From Thermoguttaceae bacterium (GTDB taxonomy: Bacteria; Planctomycetota; Planctomycetia; Pirellulales; Thermoguttaceae): a stretch of DNA of 51,585 nt. The DNA is taken from NCBI GenBank assembly GCA_025060325.1, contig JANXBW010000008.1:1-51585 (forward strand), in the 5' to 3' direction. Each line of letters begins with the position of its first letter. Position 1 is the stretch's first letter. The notes under the pieces were generated by a model. That model had not been told where the DNA came from and did no database searches. It saw nothing but the letters and a program-made list of their open reading frames with translations. The position numbers and the translations under genes are program-made. Below, in pieces: positions 1 to 9,900 of the stretch.

Positions 1-2630
1 ACGTAGGCCAGCCGAAGCCGGTCGTCGCCCGCATTGCCGAGGACGGTCCATGTTAGTGGACCCAAGGCTGCGACGCCCCGGGTGGCTTCCAACTGAATGA
101 AATCGTCCCCGGTATTTCCCACGATGACATTGACAGGCGTACCATAGTCGTCGGCCAAGCCAAGGACGGTAAAGCTATTCGGTCCCGCGGCCAAGTTGAT
201 CGTCAGTGAACCGGTCGGTGTCGTAAAGTCAACAAACTCGGAAACACCCGAAGCAATGCGCGTCAGCGTTGCCGAAACGCGGGTAAGCCTGCCGTCCGGT
301 ACCGCATTGGTGAAGGTGAACACGCGATTGACAACATCCAGGTTGTCCACGATGGGCTCCAAGGCCGCATAGTTGATCAGATACCCGTCAACAAGCACTT
401 GCCCTGTCGACGGTCCGTCCAACCGATGGGCGATAGTGTTCGCGCTTCCCCCCACAAGGGCTAAGGAATCTGCCCCGGCCGACCCATTAAAGCTCACCCC
501 TCCGGCCGGAACCGGTATGCCATTACCCCAGTCGATGGTCAAAGTATCGTTGCCCTGAAGGCCATCGGCGAACACACTCGTGACTCGGCTATACGGGAAG
601 CTAAAGACAAGCGAGCCATTTAACCAAAATTGAAGGTCAGCACCGCCCGCGTCCAAGCGGATGAGCATATCGTCATCAGCCGGGGTCCCAATAAAGTAGA
701 TGGGAACGGAAGCGCCGGTTTCCAAAAGTGCTCCGAAAGCCTCGATCAGCCCCCAGCCACTATCGAACTCGTAACCGGCCGGGCCCATATCGATAGCGGA
801 GTTTTCCATGGCCGCATAAATTTGCGCGGGCGTTAGTGCCGGCGCTGCTTGCCGTAACAAAGCAGCCAAGGCAGCAGCATGGGGGGCAGCCGCCGAGGTG
901 CCAAAAAAGTTGGGTAAGCCGTCCCCCTCGTAGTCCCAGCCAAAGAATGTGGTGTTGACGCCATCCGGGGCAACCGCGTCTGGGGTCTGACGGATTTCCG
1001 GCGCGGGAAGAGGGTTACCGGCGAAGTCGAAAAGGATGGGCACGCCACCTGCCGAAGAATACGGATTCAGGAGGGGGGGACTCACACCGTAGGCGGGGGT
1101 CAGTTGGTAAAAAGCGGCACCTGTGGCGAACGATCCCGCTGCATTAGCGTGTCCATAAGAAGTCCCGCTTGCCGTGTCCCACTCCATAAATTGGAAGCCA
1201 CCCAAGCTAAACGCGACAGTTTTTAGTAAAGGTGGCGGAGTCACGGGGCCTCCCGCGTGGAGTAAGACGAGATTAAATTCCGTGTCCGGGATCGAGTCCC
1301 CGTCGAAGTCGTACGACCCGTCGTTGACGAAATAAAACATCTCCACAGGGTCGCCGCCGAGGTTATCGTCAATGCTCCATGCGAGAACAGTACTTTCTGC
1401 AACATCGATGAGTGCGATGTCAAAATCGCGCGTCGCTCCGCCGCTACCCGGTGCCCAAGTGGCAAACGGGTCTTGCCACTGAAATACGACGACGATAGCC
1501 TCGCCAACGGGCAAAGTGATTTTCTGGGTGACATCCACGCTCAGCCCAGGGTCGAAATCATGAAGTTCCCAAACCAACGAGCCTACTGAAACATAGACAC
1601 CGGAGGGATTGTACTGCCGCTCATAAGAAAAGCGGTCCTCGTTGCCAGCTGCCGAGAAGTACGTGACGCCAGCTGCAACTACTTGATCCACAGCCTGCGC
1701 CACGCCGCCATCCATAAACATCGGCTCGGCGAAGTAAATGACATCATCAACAATTACATTGCAGCCCGCCGTTGCCAGATCAAGAATGCTCTGTGCAAAC
1801 GCCGCTTCCCCGTACAAAGCACTAGCAAACGCAAGCGATGCACCCGGGGCAATGTCGTGGATGATCTGGAGCATTGCCCGGCCCTCGTCGGTCCCGCCCG
1901 GGAAGTCGGAAAGAACCTGGACCGGCGTGAGATACCCATTTGGATTCCCCGGACCGGGCAAGTCACCAGTGGAAACATCAACCGCCGCACCACCCAGAGC
2001 GTCGAAACTGTCGGACAAGACGCCCACCTTCTGTCCACTGCCATCCAGGCCAAACCACTGCCGCAATATGTTAGCGCCTATGGCGATGTCCCCCTGCGTG
2101 GTGGTTAGGCCCATCCGGCTAAGCGACCCAGCTCCCCGGGCATAAGCCAAGCTATCAAGCGAGTCCAAAATCGGAATGGCTGCCGCGGGCACCAACGCTG
2201 AGACCATCCGCTGAAACTGCCCGGTGATCTGCGCCCCCAAACCGACGAGGTCTTGGATGAGCAAAGCAGGATCGCCTTGGGCGACTGCGTCCACAACAAT
2301 CATGTCCCCAAGAAGGGTAGCGACCGGGCGTTGCCCCCCGAGGTCCTCCGGGCGCCAGTCCCCCACGGCTGTTTTGGCAGCGGCAAGAAGGTTCCAGTCG
2401 ACCTTAGAATCCTTCGCATCAAACTGCCCGAGCAAATTAGAGGCAAGCTGCCACTGAAGGAAAGACCCGGCGATATCCAAGAGCAGTCGATTTTCAAGAG
2501 GCTCAAGCTGCAGCCGACGCGGCCGCAGATCTTTAGCAATGCGGGTCAGCCGAGAAGATTTCCGATGAGTCAACGAATGCTTAGTTTGCGGGGACAAATG
2601 TGCCGTCGGCCCAAGTCGGCGCTTACCCAT
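1..2630 (-). CDS. Giant secreted subtilase-like protease, partial (C-terminus beyond left edge)
   Basis: The frame is open from ATG at 2630 to the window edge (876 codons seen) and is preceded by a strong GGGGAGGTG ribosome site. Residues 42-52 carry the planctomycete N-terminal export-type motif LEPLENRLLLD. A subtilisin-like fold follows: Asp in VLSDSFD (D207), DEGRAM (E249) where S8 enzymes have HGT, then APGA, SAAGN (oxyanion Asn, N330), and GTSAAAPH with the likely nucleophile S579. About 140 residues of beta-rich sequence are inserted between AAGN and the Ser block. From residue 650 on, the chain is beta-rich with GNDTL- and GDDRL-type turns like those of large surface proteins. The Glu in place of His recalls sedolisins (S53), but the usual S53 Asp four residues later is not there. 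Probably an exported or surface protease. Fold call good; activity unproven. Confidence 0.85.
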   Translation of the reverse strand, partial: MGKRRLGPTAHLSPQTKHSLTHRKSSRLTRIAKDLRPRRLQLEPLENRLLLDIAGSFLQWQLASNLLGQFDAKDSKVDWNLLAAAKTAVGDWRPEDLGGQRPVATLLGDMIVVDAVAQGDPALLIQDLVGLGAQITGQFQRMVSALVPAAAIPILDSLDSLAYARGAGSLSRMGLTTTQGDIAIGANILRQWFGLDGSGQKVGVLSDSFDALGGAAVDVSTGDLPGPGNPNGYLTPVQVLSDFPGGTDEGRAMLQIIHDIAPGASLAFASALYGEAAFAQSILDLATAGCNVIVDDVIYFAEPMFMDGGVAQAVDQVVAAGVTYFSAAGNEDRFSYERQYNPSGVYVSVGSLVWELHDFDPGLSVDVTQKITLPVGEAIVVVFQWQDPFATWAPGSGGATRDFDIALIDVAESTVLAWSIDDNLGGDPVEMFYFVNDGSYDFDGDSIPDTEFNLVLLHAGGPVTPPPLLKTVAFSLGGFQFMEWDTASGTSYGHANAAGSFATGAAFYQLTPAYGVSPPLLNPYSSAGGVPILFDFAGNPLPAPEIRQTPDAVAPDGVNTTFFGWDYEGDGLPNFFGTSAAAPHAAALAALLRQAAPALTPAQIYAAMENSAIDMGPAGYEFDSGWGLIEAFGALLETGASVPIYFIGTPADDDMLIRLDAGGADLQFWLNGSLVFSFPYSRVTSVFADGLQGNDTLTIDWGNGIPVPAGGVSFNGSAGADSLALVGGSANTIAHRLDGPSTGQVLVDGYLINYAALEPIVDNLDVVNRVFTFTNAVPDGRLTRVSATLTRIASGVSEFVDFTTPTGSLTINLAAGPNSFTVLGLADDYGTPVNVIVGNTGDDFIQLEATRGVAALGPLTWTVLGNAGDDRLRLAY

Positions 2631-3119
2631 GATTAACACCTCCCCATGTCATCGGAGAAAACATAAGCAGAGAGAATTAGAAGCCCTCCCGGCCGGGTTG
2701 AGAAACTATTCCGAGGCTGCCGATTATTCCGGTTTTGTCGGCTTTGGCTACCTTGCGATTTTTATCACGTGTGCCGGGTGGGTCAATAAGTTTGACGAGC
2801 TAAATTACCCGCAAGGAGCGCAAGAGAAACCTGTTGAGAAAAACAAATTTATTAACACATTCAGCTACCCAGCTCCATGAGTGGTTGGCAGGCTTTGGGC
2901 CCCCGTCGGCGCATGTCCCGCTGGCAGCCTGGCGCTAAAATGCCCGTTTTCCCTAACATTAACCGCAGGGCTTAAAGCCACCGCCAATGCTCAACCGACA
3001 ACTCGACTTCCAACCGGAGAAGTGCGCTTCCAAGGGAAAGTTGCGAAGTGGACGGCCCGGGGTTTGTCCCGAAGACACCTGGGCTTAAGGAAAAGCTCTC
3101 CACCTTGATGACAATTCTT

Positions 3120-3133
3120 AGGGCTGCAGCCCT
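3120..3133. repeat. 14-bp perfect palindrome AGGGCTGCAGCCCT
   Basis: The sequence is perfectly self-complementary with no spacer, in the divergent gap and about 215 bases before thiE. It could be an operator or chance in GC-rich DNA. Confidence 0.4.
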
Positions 3134-3289
3134 TTACCGCCGCCGCACGAGCTGATTGGCCACCGCGGGAGAGTCCCCCGGACAAAGCAGACCAAAACTT
3201 TTTCTCGGCGGGCCTAGGGGCCTCTGGCAGGACTTTCTCCAAACTGCCCGCGATGCTGTCGACCTCCGGCTGCCTCCGGCCCTTTGGGT

Positions 3290-3295
3290 TATACT
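3290..3295 (+). promoter_or_regulatory. Possible -10 element of thiE (TATACT)
   Basis: The hexamer matches the sigma-70 -10 consensus at five of six bases and would give a leader of about 47 bases. No convincing -35 lies 16-18 bases upstream, so support is weak. Confidence 0.3.
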
Positions 3296-3348
3296 GCGAA
3301 GCAGGTTGCCCGCTGGAGACGGAAGGTTTTTTGGGGAGTTAGACTGCG

Positions 3349-4449
3349 ATGACGACGCCGGATCCTGCGCTTATCCGCGCAATTGACGCCAACGCCAACC
3401 GCTGCCGGGAAGGCCTGCGTGTGCTTGAGGACATCGCCCGATTCGTGCTAAACGATGTTTTTCTTACGGAAAGTGTAAAAAGCCTCCGTCATGAGCTGGA
3501 AACGGCTTTGGCGTCCGTGGCGGTCAGCGCCCGCTTGCAAGCACGCGATACCCGGCACGATGTGGGAACGAGCCTTTCCACTCCGGAAGAACTTCAGCGT
3601 GTCGACTGGGTGGCCATAGTGGTAGCCAACGCACGGCGGGTGCAGGAGGGCCTTCGCACACTTGAAGAGTTTACCAAGTTGGTGGCGGGCGACGTTGCCC
3701 CACGGATTAAAGCGATCCGCTACCGTTCCTACACATTGGAGAAGGCCTTGGCCGTCGTCCTTTCTTCCCGGAAGAATCTTGAAGGCGTTCGCCTTTATGT
3801 GCTTGTGGACGCTCGAGGGTCGGAAGAGGAATTTCGCCATATCGTGGAAGGCCTCGTCCGCGTCGGCGTGGGGGCAATTCAACTACGGGCCAAAAACGTT
3901 CCAGATAGGCTTCTTCTTGCCCGCGCACGCTTGTTACGGCAACTGACGGCAGAGCGAGCGCTCTGTATCATCAACGACCGGCCGGATATCGCTCTCCTCG
4001 TCCGCGCCGACGGTATTCACTTGGGGCAGGAGGATCTACCGCTAGCGGAGGTTCGCCGCGTTGTCGGCCCGGACATGCTTGTCGGCATCTCTACCCATAG
4101 TCTTGAGCAAGCGGAAACGGCCGTGTTGGAAGGGGCCAACTACATCGGAGTCGGCCCCATCTTCCCAAGCCGGACTAAGGACTTCACCCATTTCCCCGGG
4201 TTAGAATTCGCCCGTCAGGTGGCCACCCGATTGGCCATCCCGGCGTTTGCAATTGGCGGAATCAACCTGGACAACCTGCCCGATGTATTAGCCACTGGGA
4301 TTAGCCGCGTGGCAGTGGCCTCCGCGATTGTGGATGCTCCCGAACCGGCTGTCGAAGCGGCTAAATTCCTTAGAATGTTGACGTCACAAGGGGGTTCAAA
4401 AACCGAAAACAAACCGGAAATTCCCTCTGACCGGGACCCCGACACTTAG
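3349..4449 (+). CDS. thiE: Thiamine phosphate synthase with N-terminal extension
   Basis: Joins HMP-pyrophosphate and thiazole phosphate to make thiamine monophosphate in the cytosol. The C-terminal part (about residues 147-345) has the ThiE TIM-barrel blocks in order: QLRAK, INDRPD, GIHLGQEDLP, GISTHS, GVGPIFPSRTK and AIGGIN. The first 140 residues are an extra helical domain with NRCREGLRVLEDIARF, an extension known from cyanobacterial and planctomycete ThiE proteins. The total of 366 residues compares with about 210 for plain ThiE. ATG at 3349 is used; the Shine-Dalgarno is poor (GGGGAG, 11 bases upstream). It stands alone with no other thi gene in the window. The role of the N-terminal domain is not known to me. 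Confidence 0.93.
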   Translation: MTTPDPALIRAIDANANRCREGLRVLEDIARFVLNDVFLTESVKSLRHELETALASVAVSARLQARDTRHDVGTSLSTPEELQRVDWVAIVVANARRVQEGLRTLEEFTKLVAGDVAPRIKAIRYRSYTLEKALAVVLSSRKNLEGVRLYVLVDARGSEEEFRHIVEGLVRVGVGAIQLRAKNVPDRLLLARARLLRQLTAERALCIINDRPDIALLVRADGIHLGQEDLPLAEVRRVVGPDMLVGISTHSLEQAETAVLEGANYIGVGPIFPSRTKDFTHFPGLEFARQVATRLAIPAFAIGGINLDNLPDVLATGISRVAVASAIVDAPEPAVEAAKFLRMLTSQGGSKTENKPEIPSDRDPDT

Positions 4450-4766
4450 CCCCCGCGCGCTGGGCGGCAGCCCTCCCGGCCAACGTGGACGCGGGAAAGT
4501 GTTTGCTCTGCCAGGTGTGTTCTTGCCAGCTTTTGATATTCTTGGCAGACCACACGGCTTTGCGGAAGCCTAAAGCCTGCCGACCTATGGCCGGTCCGGC
4601 AGTACCACCTCGGTGTGTCAACCCGCTGGCCCTCAACCGATGTTGATTGCTAACTTGCCGCGTGGCTTCAGAAAGAAATCGGACCACCCTGGCGGGCTCT
4701 TTGGCCCGCGAGGAGAAACTTCAGTGTCGCACCGCGGAAGAACCGAGCCGGCCAATCCTTGGGGGC
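4450..4766. other. Short convergent gap
   Basis: Lies between the 3' ends of thiE (plus) and the glycosidase-like gene (minus). It contains a perfect 6-bp hairpin GCGGGC-TCTTTG-GCCCGC at 4692-4709 without a T-run. Nothing else seen. Confidence 0.5.
4692..4709. terminator. Hairpin in convergent gap, possible weak terminator
   Basis: Six GC-rich base pairs around a six-base loop, 58 bases past the stop of the minus-strand gene. There is no U-tract on either strand, so intrinsic termination is doubtful. Confidence 0.25.
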
Positions 4767-6104
4767 TTACTGGTCTAATGCTAACCGATACAGATGGACA
4801 GCATAAGGGCCGAATGCATCCTGAAATTGTCCACTTTCAACTGGCACCGAGCGATTTTCGCCCAAGACTTCGGCCAGCTTTGCCGCGACGGATGGAGGTA
4901 ATCGGAAAGACGCCTTCACCGGCCGGTCTTGCATCGCCACCGCAAAGATATAAAGCGCCCCGTCTTTTTTCTTGACCATCACGGCCACCGGCACATCGGC
5001 CGGCTCGGTAGTAACCGCCACAGCCCCATGGAGCGTCGGGCTATTAATGACCGGGGCAAGCTCGTGAATTTGCCGATTAATTTGAGCAACGCCAGCCTTA
5101 AGTTCTTCATCAACAAGAAGACTTGCCTCAATGAAGGTGGGCTTAAATTGGTGGACAAAATACACGATCCCCCGGCTGCCGTGGATTATCGACATCCACA
5201 CCTCCGCCCGGATTTGTTCCGCGGTCGGTTTCACCTCTGTGTTGCTGATCCGGCTGCATTCAATGCAATTCCACACAATCTTCTGATAGTTTGTCCAGTG
5301 TCGCAACCGCGCAACCCCATAAGCGACATACCAAAGCTGCCCTTTCACATCTGGGTGGGTGTGAACGACCGGATAAATATCAAACGAGACGATGTCCGCC
5401 CCTTGAACATAAAGGGGATAATCCTCCGGATGGTTACTGCGGACGCCCCGGCCGTACCAACGATCCCACGCCACCCCCTGGCCCAGGTTGAGGAATATTG
5501 GCCGGGTGGGGTCCTCGGCCTTCATTCGTTTGTATTCCGCGATAATTTCTTCAGGCGGAATGGGTGGCCCCCAGCCCGGTTTGCCATCCCGGCGCGGTTG
5601 AGCATTATCTGGCTCATCGCCGTGCATCCAGCCGACGATTATCGGGTCATCGAGGTGCTTGCGGGCAACCTCATTTAGGGAACAAATGACCGGCATCCCG
5701 GCCTCGCGGAGTAATTGCAGTTGCTCCTCCGTCGGTCCCCGCCACAGACCAATGTACAGGTTTATACCAAGTTCTTTAAAGGCCTTGGCGTTTTTCGGGT
5801 TTTGCAGCCAGACGGCGATCGGGAAGTAGTCAGGCGATTGGCTTGGACCGCGGGACCAACGGGCATAAGGGGTGGGATCTTCCGGCGGAATATCCGCTGG
5901 CGGTTTGGGAAACTCTGGCATAGCGACCCGCCCCGCGGCACGGGGTTCTTCGGCCCGGCCTACCTGCGCAAATCGTAGGAGAGGAGCCGGCACTGTCAGG
6001 GAAACCATTGGCTCACTTGCCGGGCACGAAGAACTGAGGTCCCAAACGGCCAGCAGTATTGCCAGCGCAAGGAAGGCACCAAATGGCTTACGCGTTTCCA
6101 CCAT
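4767..6104 (-). CDS. Secreted TIM-barrel glycosidase-like protein
   Basis: 445 residues. The start chosen is ATG at 6104, with AGGAG eight bases upstream; the frame stays open to 6323, but that part has no signal sequence. From 6104 the protein begins MVETRKPFG and continues with a hydrophobic stretch LALAILLAVW, a typical signal peptide. The mature part has strand-like blocks in glycoside-hydrolase order: INLYIGLWRG, MPVICSLNE, IVGWMHGDEPDN (acidic residues as in GH catalytic loops), RPIFLNLGQG, IVSFDIYPV and GIVYFVHQF, then a beta-sandwich-like C-terminus. Similar proteins are common in planctomycetes and are annotated as hypothetical or glycoside-hydrolase-like. The substrate cannot be read from sequence. 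Confidence 0.75.
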   Translation of the reverse strand: MVETRKPFGAFLALAILLAVWDLSSSCPASEPMVSLTVPAPLLRFAQVGRAEEPRAAGRVAMPEFPKPPADIPPEDPTPYARWSRGPSQSPDYFPIAVWLQNPKNAKAFKELGINLYIGLWRGPTEEQLQLLREAGMPVICSLNEVARKHLDDPIIVGWMHGDEPDNAQPRRDGKPGWGPPIPPEEIIAEYKRMKAEDPTRPIFLNLGQGVAWDRWYGRGVRSNHPEDYPLYVQGADIVSFDIYPVVHTHPDVKGQLWYVAYGVARLRHWTNYQKIVWNCIECSRISNTEVKPTAEQIRAEVWMSIIHGSRGIVYFVHQFKPTFIEASLLVDEELKAGVAQINRQIHELAPVINSPTLHGAVAVTTEPADVPVAVMVKKKDGALYIFAVAMQDRPVKASFRLPPSVAAKLAEVLGENRSVPVESGQFQDAFGPYAVHLYRLALDQ

Positions 6105-6972
6105 GGGCATTGCTCCTGAACATGGGGCTGACCCGTCGTTGACCACAATCTCGTGTCTTATCGTCAACAGTCGGGGTACCAGCAAGTGGCGGGCATTCTT
6201 TGGGTGGGCAATTGGTAGTGGAACATGGAGGCTTGCGGTGCCAATCTCCTCTCCCCGCGGAACGGTGTGCAGTGCCAGCTCGCGCTCCTCAGGGCGGCTT
6301 ATCACCTCCGGGGCCACGGTCACCGCAAATCCTACCGGACCGCACGCCTCAAGCTGGTGGGATAATACATCGGGGATGATCCTCGGGAAAGCACCGCATC
6401 ATGTAACTTTCCCCATCTGCCACCGCAATGGACCTTATGTCGAGTTGCCAGTGCCCTTAAGCCCCCAGCCTGCAAACCAAAGGGCAAAGCCTCCTTAGGT
6501 AGTCCAGCCGGATTCGAGCAAAGACTGCTCAAAAAGGCAGACTTCGCCAAGATCTTCGGGCGCTGCCCGCGGCTGGAAGGCGGTTGATTACGGTTGCCGC
6601 TTTAAGGTACTGCTTAGGGCAAGTAACCTCCAGCGTGCAAATGACAACGCCGCCGGGAATTGAACGTGTGGCCACCTTCCCCGGCGGACAGAATAGCCTG
6701 GCCCCGGGCAAACCGGGGGTGAAGGGATGCAATTGGGCATTTGTTTTGCCCGCGATGTTCTCTCCGGGTAACCGTGGCCGCGCTTAAAAGCGAAGGAGCC
6801 CGAGTGCTTAATCCGGGGAACCGCCCCATCCAGTAGGCTATGGGGAGCACTAGGCCTTGCGCCAGGGAGGAGCCCATTCCCGTGTTCTTTATGGGCTCTC
6901 GCGTAACTACGCATCGCTTAAACAAGAGGGAACTGCCGGGAAACACACCTCCGTGTACAGATCCCGACCGGA
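6105..6972. other. Intergenic region, no gene seen
   Basis: Short open frames on both strands lack ribosome sites and protein-like composition. Several small hairpins occur, for example GGGCA-TTTGTTT-TGCCC near 6735 and the stem at 6870-6898. A tRNA-like string (TTCAATTCC on the minus strand near 6655) does not sit in a foldable T-arm. Confidence 0.5.
6870..6898 (-). terminator. Stem-loop downstream of the 2047-residue protease
   Basis: GAGCCCAT and ATGGGCTC form an 8-bp stem around a 13-base loop, about 75 bases past the protease stop. There is no T-run on either strand, so it may be an RNA 3'-end structure rather than an intrinsic terminator. Confidence 0.35.
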
Positions 6973-9900
6973 TTACCATTGATCAACCCAGCTCCCGGTT
7001 GTGAGAACATAATCCACCCCCTCGGCAATAACTCGCCGATCGGTGGCACCGGAACTGCGGGCTTCCACGAAGCTAAAATCGAAAAGTTCCACCCGATAGG
7101 ACGATTCCAACCCTAGTAGCCGAACGTAGTCACGCGATGCCTCCAGAAGATCAACAGCCGGGGTGCCTGCGAGCGTAGCACGATGATCCGCCCCCTTTCG
7201 TCCACGGAACTGGGCAGACTCCGCTCCCCAAACGCTTAAACGGGTATTAGGCAGCGATAGCTGGAAGCTATTTCCCTCGACGACGAGTCTGGCCCAATCA
7301 TGAGGAAGCACTACTTCCGCCTGATTAGTCCCACCTTGGAGGTAAATAGAGACATCGGTATAACCTACCGCATAGCGTCGCCATCCTTGGCCAAAAAGCC
7401 CCACCGTGCCGCTCTCGACCTGGAGTCGCTCGGGCGCTTCCGTGCCGTAAAGCCGCGCACTGCTAGTCCGGTTTGCCGGGGCATAAGCTACCACATTGGC
7501 AAATCCCCACGCCCGCGAAAAGAATCCAGCCCCTTGAAGAACCCCGTAGCTAGCCGTCAACGTCACGATCGTTGTGCCGTCCTCTGGGTAAAGTCGGGCA
7601 GAGTCCTTGCCGCCGGCTGTGCTAAACGCTTGAACCTCACTGAAATCGTAAACGCGAAGCTCGTACGAATGGCCGCTTAAAGTGGTATAGCGGGGAGTGG
7701 CCACAAGGGCATCATCCCCCGGCTGGTCGTACAGAATTGCCCGGTCAGCACCTCCCATTCCGTAAACGGCTACCTGGAAAAAGCCGGTTGCCTGGAGTTG
7801 AAACACTCCCGACCCCAGCCGAACAACACCCCCTTGTGCACGAAGTGTCTCCGGGTTCGCCGAGCCGACTAAAGTCGCTCGGTCCTTCCCCCCGGCTGAG
7901 GAAAAAGCCGCAACCCGCTCGAAGCCAGTTCCCCTCACCTCCCAAGCCTGCCCACCCCAGCGGAAGTAAGTGGGCGAGCACCAAAACGATTCGTCCCCTT
8001 GCGAATCATAAACGCGGACATTGTCCACACCACCCACATCCGAATAGAGAGTAACTCCCGGAAAGGCAAAGATCCGGTAGATCACCGGCCCTCGGGTAAA
8101 ACTCACATAGCCTGGTGTCACCGTGTACGAATCATCCCAAGGGCCATCATAAACACGAGCTAAATCAGCCCCACCATTGCCCGGATAAAATGACGTGACA
8201 GCAAACCCGCCCACTCGGAAAGAATACCCTGGACCGACCAATGTTGCCGAACTATTGCCGACGGTCAACAAGTCATCCCCTTGACCGCCCCACAAGCCAG
8301 CGGAATCATTTCCCCCGGAGCCGGCAAAAGCATCCAGGTTGTTTATCCCCCGAAATTCCACCGCCAAACCCGCCGATTGCCATTTGGCAAAGCCTGGCCG
8401 AGCTACAAGGATGTCCTCGCCTGGCCCACCGCGCAGGTTGGCCGTCAGCTGGCTTCCTTGAGCTTCCACCGTCACTGTTTTGAAACCGGAAAGCCGAACG
8501 CTGTAGTCCCCAGTTGTCAGTTGCAACCGCCCGGCCGAAACGGTTGCCTGCGCTCGGGGAAGGGGCATCGTAACGACCGAAGCTTTGCCGCCGCGCCCCT
8601 CGATGTAAACATCTTCCCAATTTGTCCACGCGACAATCGGCCCGATTCTTTGTCCGGGTAACCCAAAGCTGCCAGACCCTTGCGGGTCGCCGTTGCTTGC
8701 CTGGACGTTTCCGCCGAACGGATCAGCTTGGAGGAAAATCTCCTCGGGCCAGCTCACCTCCAACCTGTCGACGCCGGAATAACCCAGCACATTCATCCGA
8801 CTTACAGGTTGACTAATCTGATAGGAAATTCCATTCCAGAACAGGGCGATGCCGCTTTCAATCCGGAGCGAGGCCCAGTCGGCCCGATCGGTTCCGTGGA
8901 CATTAATTAGCCCGTCGGACACCACTTCCACAACGTTGGCAAGGGTTAGGAGAGCCAGTCCCGGAGGAGCCTCTATCCGCACATGCCACAAGCTTGGCGC
9001 GCTGGCGGCTGTGACGTCTCCGCGGACTACCCCCCGCCCTCGCCCGTCCCATAGCGGTTGAGCGTAGGGATTTTCGTATACAGAAAGCCGGACGGGAAAA
9101 TCGCCCCCAGCCTCCGCCAAAAAAGTCACTAACCCGGCACGAGTGCTTTCCACGCTTGCCCACGTTACCCCGTCAGGCCCTACCGGCACTGCCCAGCGCT
9201 GGTAGGTGGCACTGCCAAGGGTAACGGGTAAAGGTATCGCAACTTCAAAGATATCCTCAGGCAATTCGCCGGGCACACCGTCGCCGTCGCAGTCTAGATG
9301 GAAGCCTGCCCAAGAAGCAATCCGCGGCCCCAATCGAACCCGATATTCCCCCCGAAGGCTTTGTGCTGGGAATCCAAGCCGAAGGGTCTGGGGATTTGGC
9401 CAACTGACATCCACAACAGGGATCGGCCCTGCCGGGCCCCGAAGGAGCTGCACATCGTCGGCGGTACTAAAGCTGTGGATATCGATCGGTTGTGTGAACA
9501 CGGCGGAGATAGCATGAAGGGCACCGGTTTCATTCACCTCCGGCATAACCCCAGCCAACCGGGGCGCTTCCAATGGGAGCCCTTCCAGGAGCAGTCCCCA
9601 CCGAGTAAGGAGTCCTTCATCGCGCCGGCTATCATCGTACACATGTAGCTGCCAAAGTCCTCGCGCGGGTTTACCCACAAGCTGCGACAGTGGCGTCTCC
9701 GGGCGAAAGCGACCCAGGAACGGCGCTTGCCCCTCGGCAATAGGCACAGGAGCGGAATCGTCTAAAATGGTCCGCCGAAAGTTATCCCCGGCTCCGCCCA
9801 CATCTGTTACAAGCTCGATCCGTGTTCCGTCGGGCGCAACGAGAAAGACATCCAGATCAGCAACAAACGTATGTTCAATCTCAAGAAAGACGTCCACATC

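Larger units (their letters stand above)
2631..3348. other. Intergenic region between divergent protease and thiE
   Basis: No coding frame with a ribosome site or recognisable product was seen. It must hold the promoters of the two divergent genes. A TATACT -10-like hexamer (3290-3295) lies 53 bases before thiE, without a good -35. A 14-base perfect palindrome lies at 3120-3133. I saw no TPP riboswitch consensus before thiE. Confidence 0.6.

Noticed and set aside
1158-1160. Ser in an earlier SGTSYGH motif (residue 491) of the partial protease as the catalytic Ser
   Set aside because: The later GTSAAAPHAAALAALL block (S579) has the Pro and the Ala-rich helix that follow the true nucleophile; the earlier one reads GTSYGHANA in a conserved loop.
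3100-3348. TPP riboswitch before thiE
   Set aside because: The conserved CUGAGA and GAACCUGAUC-type elements are absent.
4929-5678. A 249-codon plus-strand open frame
   Set aside because: Antisense to the glycosidase-like gene, with no recognisable domain.
6645-6670. tRNA T-arm-like string TTCAATTCC on the minus strand
   Set aside because: The flanking bases do not pair as a T-stem, and no cloverleaf can be drawn around it.
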